The notes under the pieces are model-generated. The model saw only the letters and a program-made list of their open reading frames with translations, made no database searches and had not been told where the DNA came from. Source: Rhodospirillales bacterium (GTDB lineage Bacteria; Pseudomonadota; Alphaproteobacteria; Rhodospirillales; Casp-alpha2). Taken from it: a DNA stretch of 10,356 bases. A program made the position numbers and the translations under genes. Where the stretch lies: the NCBI GenBank assembly GCA_030727885.1, contig JANRAT010000038.1:1-10356 (forward strand), in the 5' to 3' direction. This document shows positions 6,174 through 10,356 of the stretch, piece by piece; positions within the stretch are counted from its first letter, which is position 1, and the number at the start of each line of letters is the position of its first letter.

Positions 6174-7160
6174 ATGCGCCGACGCGTCATCCTGTTTCTT
6201 ATGGTCAGTCAGATTCGCATTTTTTCGATGGTCTTGTTGCTGGCACTGTTTGCAGTGCCGCAAATGGTTTGCGCCCTGCAACCGGAAGTTCTGCAATCGG
6301 TGGTGCGGTTAAAACCCGATTGGCCGCTGGCAGCGCGCGGTCGGGATGCTACGGGTGCACCTCGCGATCCGCAGGGGACCGGCATTGCGGTTTTCCCTGG
6401 TGGCTACATCGCCACCAACGTTCACGTCATCGGGCAAGCTAAAAAAGTCGAAGTATTGATCGAGGACGGACGGCAGTTTGCAGCTGAAATTATCGGGCGG
6501 GACACGGCGACGGACATTGCCCTACTGAAAATTGATGCCGATCTGCCGCTGCTTGAGACCGCTCTGCAGCCGCAACTGGCGGAGCCTGTCTGTACCATCG
6601 GCAATCAGTTCGGGCTTGGGCTTTCAGTGACCTGTGGCGTCGTTTCGGCGATCGGGCGCTCGGGCATGGGGTTCAATCCGGTTGAAGATTTCATCCAGAC
6701 GGACGCTACGGTCAATCCGGGCGGATCCGGTGGCGCTCTGATCGACAGACAGGGGCATCTGATCGGCATGGTCTCGGCGATCTTCACCAAGCAAAGCGAT
6801 GCCGACATCGGTATCAATTTTGCCGTCTCTGTGCCGCTGCTGTACCGGGTCCTGGATGATTTGAAAAACCATGGCAGGGTGATCCGCGGCAAAGCCGGTT
6901 TCAAGGCCGCTGAACTGCCGCCTTCGCTAGCAGCACATCAAAGCGGGGTCATGATCGAAAGTGTTGAGGTCAAGGGGCCGGCATTTGCGGCGGGTCTGGA
7001 GGCCGGCGATGTGCTGGTCTCGGTCAATGATCGGAAGGTGACGTCACTGTCATTGTTGGAAACCCTTTTGTTCATGATCAGGCCGGGCGAGCCGGTATCG
7101 CTGCAAACCCGGCGGGGGGCCGAAGATCGCCCGGTGACCGTGACGCTTGGCGGGTCTTGA
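6174..7160 (+). CDS. secreted trypsin-like serine protease with PDZ domain (HtrA/Deg-like)
   Basis: A 328-residue exported protease. The N-terminus has three arginines, a hydrophobic core (about 17-29) and a likely cleavage after Val-Cys-Ala (residue 34). The chymotrypsin-fold domain (about 65-225) carries a complete triad: H84 in Thr-Asn-Val-His, D114 in Thr-Asp-Ile-Ala-Leu-Leu-Lys, and S185 in Asn-Pro-Gly-Gly-Ser-Gly-Gly. A single PDZ domain follows (about 238-326). C140 and C154 might form a disulphide in the periplasm. It is shorter than DegP (one PDZ, not two), closer to DegS in layout. The frame is open upstream to 6048 inside the divergent gene. ATGs at 6201 and 6228 are alternative starts and none has a clear Shine-Dalgarno. 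Its TGA overlaps the next start as TGATG, implying coupled production. The substrate is unknown. Confidence 0.9.
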   Translation: MRRRVILFLMVSQIRIFSMVLLLALFAVPQMVCALQPEVLQSVVRLKPDWPLAARGRDATGAPRDPQGTGIAVFPGGYIATNVHVIGQAKKVEVLIEDGRQFAAEIIGRDTATDIALLKIDADLPLLETALQPQLAEPVCTIGNQFGLGLSVTCGVVSAIGRSGMGFNPVEDFIQTDATVNPGGSGGALIDRQGHLIGMVSAIFTKQSDADIGINFAVSVPLLYRVLDDLKNHGRVIRGKAGFKAAELPPSLAAHQSGVMIESVEVKGPAFAAGLEAGDVLVSVNDRKVTSLSLLETLLFMIRPGEPVSLQTRRGAEDRPVTVTLGGS

Positions 7161-7897
7161 TGAGGGTACTTGGTCCAGAGGATGTGCGGCCACTTTCGCT
7201 TTTAGAAGAAAGTACATTGCAGAACATGTACGCCGCCGGTAACCGCGTTTTGAATTGTCATCAGATATGGATGGATTAGGGCAGCAATGTGGTTGCCGAA
7301 ATGCTGTCGGAGGTGCCTGAATTCTATCAATGGGATCACCATCCGACCGGCGACGTCTACGACTGGCAGAGCCATTCCCAGTATTTCTATCATGCCCATC
7401 CACCCGATGTACGAGGTAACGCATGGGGAGATGAGCATGGACACTTCCACACGTTTCTCCGGCCGCTTGGTTTTCCGAGAGGGATTGAAGCTTCAACTGA
7501 ATCGGGCCCCGATGTCAGGAAACAGGATCATCAGGACATATCGCATCTGGTTGCGGTCTCGATGGACAACACAGGGATGCCGGTCAGGCTGTTCACGACC
7601 AATCGTTGGGTCACGGGCGAGTCCTGGTATCCGGCATCAAGCGTCAAACAGTTCCTGTCCCGCTTTATGGTCAACCATGCCAGTCCATCGCTTGCGGCCA
7701 ATATCTGGCTCAGCAATTTATTGATGTTGTATCGTCCGACCATCAACGCACTGCTTGATGCCCGTGATGCGGTCATCGCAGATCATGATGTCAGTGAGGC
7801 GGAATGTCCGGTCTTTGAAGATCGCAATCTTGAAGTGACGTCGATCATCGATATCGATGTTGAGCGTCAGCTCGCCGACATTGAAGCCGCCTTATGA
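7160..7897 (+). CDS. conserved His-rich protein (DUF6969-like) with an in-frame TAG at codon 40
   Basis: From the ATG at 7160 (TGATG with the protease stop) the frame runs 39 codons, meets TAG at 7277-7279, then continues to TGA at 7895-7897: 245 positions counting the TAG. Around the TAG the chain reads Arg-Val-Leu-Asn-Cys-His...Trp-Met-Asp, TAG, Gly-Ser-Asn-Val-Val-Ala-Glu-Met-Leu, which resembles a family I recall as DUF6969, where the stretch is continuous. Downstream are His60-His61, Tyr-Phe-Tyr-His78-Ala-His80, Asp-Glu-His93-Gly-His95-Phe-His97 and Leu-Phe-Thr-Thr-Asn-Arg-Trp-Val-Thr-Gly (144-153). The clustered His and acidic residues suggest metal binding, which is inferred. Without readthrough, translation could restart at GTG 7289, with AGGG seven bases ahead, losing the N-terminus. 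The 3' end overlaps the convergent CaiB gene by six bases. No frameshift is seen. Confidence 0.75.
7277..7308 (+). other. in-frame TAG with an adjacent stem-loop
   Basis: TAG is at 7277-7279. The next seven bases, 7280-7286, pair with 7302-7308 (one G-U) around a 15-base loop. The stem starts immediately after the TAG and opens GGCAGC; the element at 4318 opens GACAGC. The same region also holds AGGG (7278-7281), seven bases before GTG 7289, so restart is an alternative role. Confidence 0.4.
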
Positions 7898-9100
7898 AAC
7901 GGCAATCGCCCCTTCAGCGGCGAATGCCTTGATCTGATCTTCGCTGTAGCCGTATTCGCCGAGGACTTCGGCTGTATGCTGTCCAAACACCGGCGCTCCT
8001 GTTGCGACCTTGCCCGGAGTTTCCGACAGCTTGATCGGCAGACCCAGTGTTTTGACCGGACCTAGCCTGGCGTGCTCGACAGTCGGGATCATGCCGCGCG
8101 CCTGAGCGTGAGGGTCTTCGAACATTTCACAGACGTCCAGCACCGGGCCAGCCGGGACGCCGGCTTTTTCAAGCCGGTCCAGCCATTCCGACTGGCTTTT
8201 CTTTTTGAAGACAGGTGTCAGTACGCCTTCAAGCGCCTTGAGGTTTGTCATGCGATCAGTGTTGGTAACGAAGCGCGGATCGGCAGCGATCTCGGGCACT
8301 TCCATGGCGTCCAGCAGACGCTCCCAGTTGCGCTGGTTGGCAGCACCGATGGTGATCCAGCCATCCATGGTTTCGAAAGCCTGATAGGGACCGTTCAGCG
8401 GATGCGCCGAGCCCATTGGCCCGGGCGCTATGCCGGTCGCAAGCGCTATGGCGCTCTGCCAGTAGGTGTGCACAATGCCTGCTTCAAACAGGGACGTGTC
8501 AACCATCTGCCCTTCGCCGGTCTTCAGTTTGTGGACGTATGCGGACAACACACCGAGAGCCGCCAATATGCCGGCGGTGATATCCGTCACCGGGGCGCCG
8601 ACCTTGCAGGGTGGCCGACCGGGGCCTTCGCCGGTAAATGACATCAGACCGCTCATTCCCTGGGCGATAAGATCGAAGCCGCCGCGGTCGGCATAGGGGC
8701 CGGTGCGACCGAAGCCGGAGATGGTGCAATAGATTAGACCGGGGTTGGTCTTGCGAAGATCCTCATAGCCGAGGCCGAGCTTGCTCATGGTGTCACGTCG
8801 ATAATTTTCCGTGACCACGTCGGCTTCACTCAGCAGCTTCTTGAGGATCGCCTTGCCGCTCTCGGTTTTCAGATCCAGCGCAATGCCGCGCTTGTTTCTG
8901 TTCATCATCATGTAGGCTGCCGACTCGCCGTCAATATCTGGCGGCAGAAAGCGCCTGGAATCATCACCGCCCGGAATCTTTTCGACCTTGATGACTTCGG
9001 CGCCGAGATCTGCCAACATCAGGCCACACACGGGGCCGGCCATGATGTGGGCAAGCTCGATCACTTTTACGCCGGCCAGCGGGCCGAAAGATTGCGTCAT
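7892..9100 (-). CDS. CaiB/BaiF-type (family III) CoA-transferase
   Basis: This 402-residue enzyme should move CoA between carboxylic acids through an aspartyl-CoA anhydride on the enzyme. The N-terminal half has the family signature: Gly-Val-Lys-Val-Ile-Glu-Leu-Ala, Ala-Gly-Pro, Leu-Ala-Asp-Leu-Gly-Ala-Glu-Val-Ile-Lys-Val-Glu (29-40), Asn-Lys-Arg-Gly-Ile-Ala-Leu-Asp (69-76), and the catalytic Asp173 in Gly-Ala-Pro-Val-Thr-Asp-Ile-Thr-Ala-Gly. Length is normal. It starts 17 bases after the enoyl-CoA hydratase gene, with GGGGAG seven bases before the ATG, and is the last gene of the operon. The acids are not readable from sequence; being beside a hydratase/isomerase and a glyoxylate-type aminotransferase suggests organic-acid catabolism or assimilation through CoA esters. 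The stop is TAA and overlaps the end of the convergent gene. Confidence 0.94.
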   Translation of the reverse strand: MTQSFGPLAGVKVIELAHIMAGPVCGLMLADLGAEVIKVEKIPGGDDSRRFLPPDIDGESAAYMMMNRNKRGIALDLKTESGKAILKKLLSEADVVTENYRRDTMSKLGLGYEDLRKTNPGLIYCTISGFGRTGPYADRGGFDLIAQGMSGLMSFTGEGPGRPPCKVGAPVTDITAGILAALGVLSAYVHKLKTGEGQMVDTSLFEAGIVHTYWQSAIALATGIAPGPMGSAHPLNGPYQAFETMDGWITIGAANQRNWERLLDAMEVPEIAADPRFVTNTDRMTNLKALEGVLTPVFKKKSQSEWLDRLEKAGVPAGPVLDVCEMFEDPHAQARGMIPTVEHARLGPVKTLGLPIKLSETPGKVATGAPVFGQHTAEVLGEYGYSEDQIKAFAAEGAIAVS

Positions 9101-9117
9101 TGGATAACTCCCCTGTA

Positions 9118-9912
9118 TCAGCGTCCTTTGAACGCCGGCGTTTTTTTGTTCAGGAATGCCTGATAGCCGGTCTGGAAATCCTCGGTATCAAAGCAGGCGT
9201 AGGCTTCTTCGATTTCTTCGGGCGTCAGCGGTGCCGGGTCTTCCAGCCGCTGCAGGAACTTGCGGTGCCAGCGATGCACCAGCGGTGCCCCCGCGGCAAC
9301 GCGCTCAGCTGCGGCGCGGGCTTCGGTCATAACGCAATCATCGGTGACGATGCGCGAAACGACGCCGAGGCGCTGTGCCTCTTCGGCATCGAAGACGCGG
9401 CCCTCAAGCAGAATTTCAAGTGCCGTGCCGGCACCGACCAATGATTTCAGCGCACCGATTTCGTGATAGCCCATGACCAGACCGAGCTTGGAGATCGGCA
9501 CGCCGAAGCGGCTGCTCTCGCCACAGATGCGGATATCGCAGAGCCCGGCGATTTCCATGCCGCCGCCGACACAGATGCCGCGTATGGCGGCGACCTTCGG
9601 ATGCGGACAGTCGCGCATGGCGTCGATATTACGCGCCATCAATGCACCATAGACCGACGCCTGTTTCGAGTTGGAGCGATCGGTCTCGAATTCGGAAATA
9701 TCATTGCCCGGACTGAAGGCCTTGCCGCCGGCGCCGGTCATGACGATGCAGCGCACGCTTTCGTCAGCGGACAGTTCGCGAAACAGATCGCCGAGCCGGC
9801 TCCACATGGTTTTGGTCAGCGCATTCAGTTTGTCGGGTCGGTTCAGCGTGATCGTGACGATGTTCAGATCGTCACGATCAACGAGGACATGATCAACACT
9901 CATGACGGTCAT
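9118..9912 (-). CDS. enoyl-CoA hydratase/isomerase family (crotonase) protein
   Basis: A 264-residue crotonase-fold protein. The first oxyanion-hole region is Gly-Gly-Lys-Ala-Phe-Ser-Pro-Gly-Asn-Asp-Ile (62-72) and the second is Gly-Ile-Cys-Val-Gly-Gly-Gly-Met-Glu (112-120). E120 matches the first catalytic Glu (Glu144) of rat mitochondrial enoyl-CoA hydratase. The second catalytic Glu (Glu164, in Phe-Gly-x-Pro-Glu) is replaced: here Phe-Gly-Val-Pro is followed by Ile140-Ser-Lys. It is therefore probably not a plain hydratase and may be an isomerase, lyase or hydrolase of the superfamily. Its start overlaps the aminotransferase stop as ATGA; an ATG three codons on is possible. The CaiB gene follows by 17 bases, so they likely work on the same CoA ester. 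The stop is TGA. Confidence 0.93.
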   Translation of the reverse strand: MTVMSVDHVLVDRDDLNIVTITLNRPDKLNALTKTMWSRLGDLFRELSADESVRCIVMTGAGGKAFSPGNDISEFETDRSNSKQASVYGALMARNIDAMRDCPHPKVAAIRGICVGGGMEIAGLCDIRICGESSRFGVPISKLGLVMGYHEIGALKSLVGAGTALEILLEGRVFDAEEAQRLGVVSRIVTDDCVMTEARAAAERVAAGAPLVHRWHRKFLQRLEDPAPLTPEEIEEAYACFDTEDFQTGYQAFLNKKTPAFKGR

Positions 9913-10356
9913 TCTGCCGTTTCGGCAAGGAAGTCCATCGCTGCCTGACAGCCGCCCTTGGTGATCGGCACGCCGGCCAGCGCCAGACCCATTTCGACAC
10001 CGGACAGTGTCGCCATCAGGGTCAGGTCATTGAAGTGGCCGAGATGACCGATGCGGAACACCTTGCCTTTGACTTTGCCGAGGCCGGTGCCGAGCGACAT
10101 GTCGAACTTGTCGAGAATGATCGCGCGGACCTTGTCGGCATCGTGGCCATCGGGCAGCAGCACGCCGGTCAGCACCGGGGAATGTTCTTCCTCGACCTGA
10201 CAGAGCGTTTCAAGCCCCCAATATTCGACAGCAATGCGGCAGGCCTTGGCGTGTCTTTTGTGGCGGATGAAAACATTCTCCAACCCTTCCTCGTCGAGTA
10301 GCATCTTGAGGGCTTCTTCAAGGCCGTACAGCAGGTTGGTCGCCGGCGTGTAGGGG
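9909..10356 (-). CDS. class V aminotransferase, serine-glyoxylate / alanine-glyoxylate type, C-terminal part
   Basis: The last 148 codons or so of a PLP enzyme; the frame is open to the window edge, so the start and PLP lysine lie outside. Recognisable segments are Pro-Tyr-Thr-Pro-Ala-Thr-Asn-Leu-Leu-Tyr-Gly-Leu at the edge, Glu-Glu-Gly-Leu-Glu-Asn-Val with Arg-His and Ala-x-x-x-Arg after it, Met-Ser-Leu-Gly-Thr-Gly-Leu-Gly, and Phe-Arg-Ile-Gly-His-Leu-Gly with Asn-Asp after it, all typical of bacterial serine-glyoxylate aminotransferase (SgaA). These make glycine from glyoxylate, with serine or alanine as donor, as in the serine cycle or photorespiration-like routes. It is the upstream gene of the three-gene operon, ATGA-overlapping the crotonase. 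The ATG at 10304 is internal. The stop is TGA. Confidence 0.9.
   Translation of the reverse strand, partial: PYTPATNLLYGLEEALKMLLDEEGLENVFIRHKRHAKACRIAVEYWGLETLCQVEEEHSPVLTGVLLPDGHDADKVRAIILDKFDMSLGTGLGKVKGKVFRIGHLGHFNDLTLMATLSGVEMGLALAGVPITKGGCQAAMDFLAETAE

Noticed and set aside
7289..7897. A separate 202-residue gene starting at GTG 7289
   Set aside because: AGGG seven bases upstream makes restart possible, but the frame upstream of the TAG reaches a TGATG-coupled ATG at 7160 and looks coding. Kept as the alternative.
8072..8641. 189-codon plus-strand ORF
   Set aside because: Antisense shadow of the CaiB-type gene, which has clear family motifs.

Overview
The window looks like chromosomal DNA of an alphaproteobacterium, probably from the Rhodospirillales or a relative. 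The reasons are a plant-type glutamate-cysteine ligase behind rsmE, with ubiA diverging from that pair; a serine-glyoxylate-type aminotransferase followed by enoyl-CoA hydratase-like and CaiB-type genes; moderately high GC; and TGA as the main stop codon. Gene density is very high. I see no insertion sequence, integrase, CRISPR array or origin.

Layout, left to right: the 3' end of a PagL-type lipid A deacylase (+); tRNA-Arg(CCT) (+); gshA and rsmE as a minus-strand operon with overlapping stop and start; ubiA (+), diverging, with a promoter that may give a leaderless mRNA; a 200-base AT-rich spacer; two overlapping small uncharacterised genes (+); a bidirectional terminator; a small conserved gene and a D-cysteine desulfhydrase-family PLP enzyme (-); a secreted trypsin-like PDZ protease (+) coupled by TGATG to a His-rich conserved gene; then a minus-strand operon, in transcription order aminotransferase, enoyl-CoA hydratase/isomerase and CaiB/BaiF CoA-transferase.

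The main result is that two unrelated plus-strand genes each contain one in-frame TAG, at 4318-4320 and 7277-7279. Both read as one intact protein if the TAG is translated. Both begin in a coupled arrangement, as the downstream partner of an overlapping gene. In both, the base right after the TAG opens a GRCAGC segment that can form the 5' arm of a 7-9 bp stem. None of the 13 genes whose stops are visible ends in TAG (10 TGA, 3 TAA). This fits UAG recoding, through pyrrolysine, a suppressor tRNA or programmed readthrough, perhaps with a local RNA element. The competing explanation is two independent nonsense mutations or base-call errors. A start-to-stop gene finder would report only the parts after the TAGs (about 4342-4581 and 7289-7897) and miss both N-termini.
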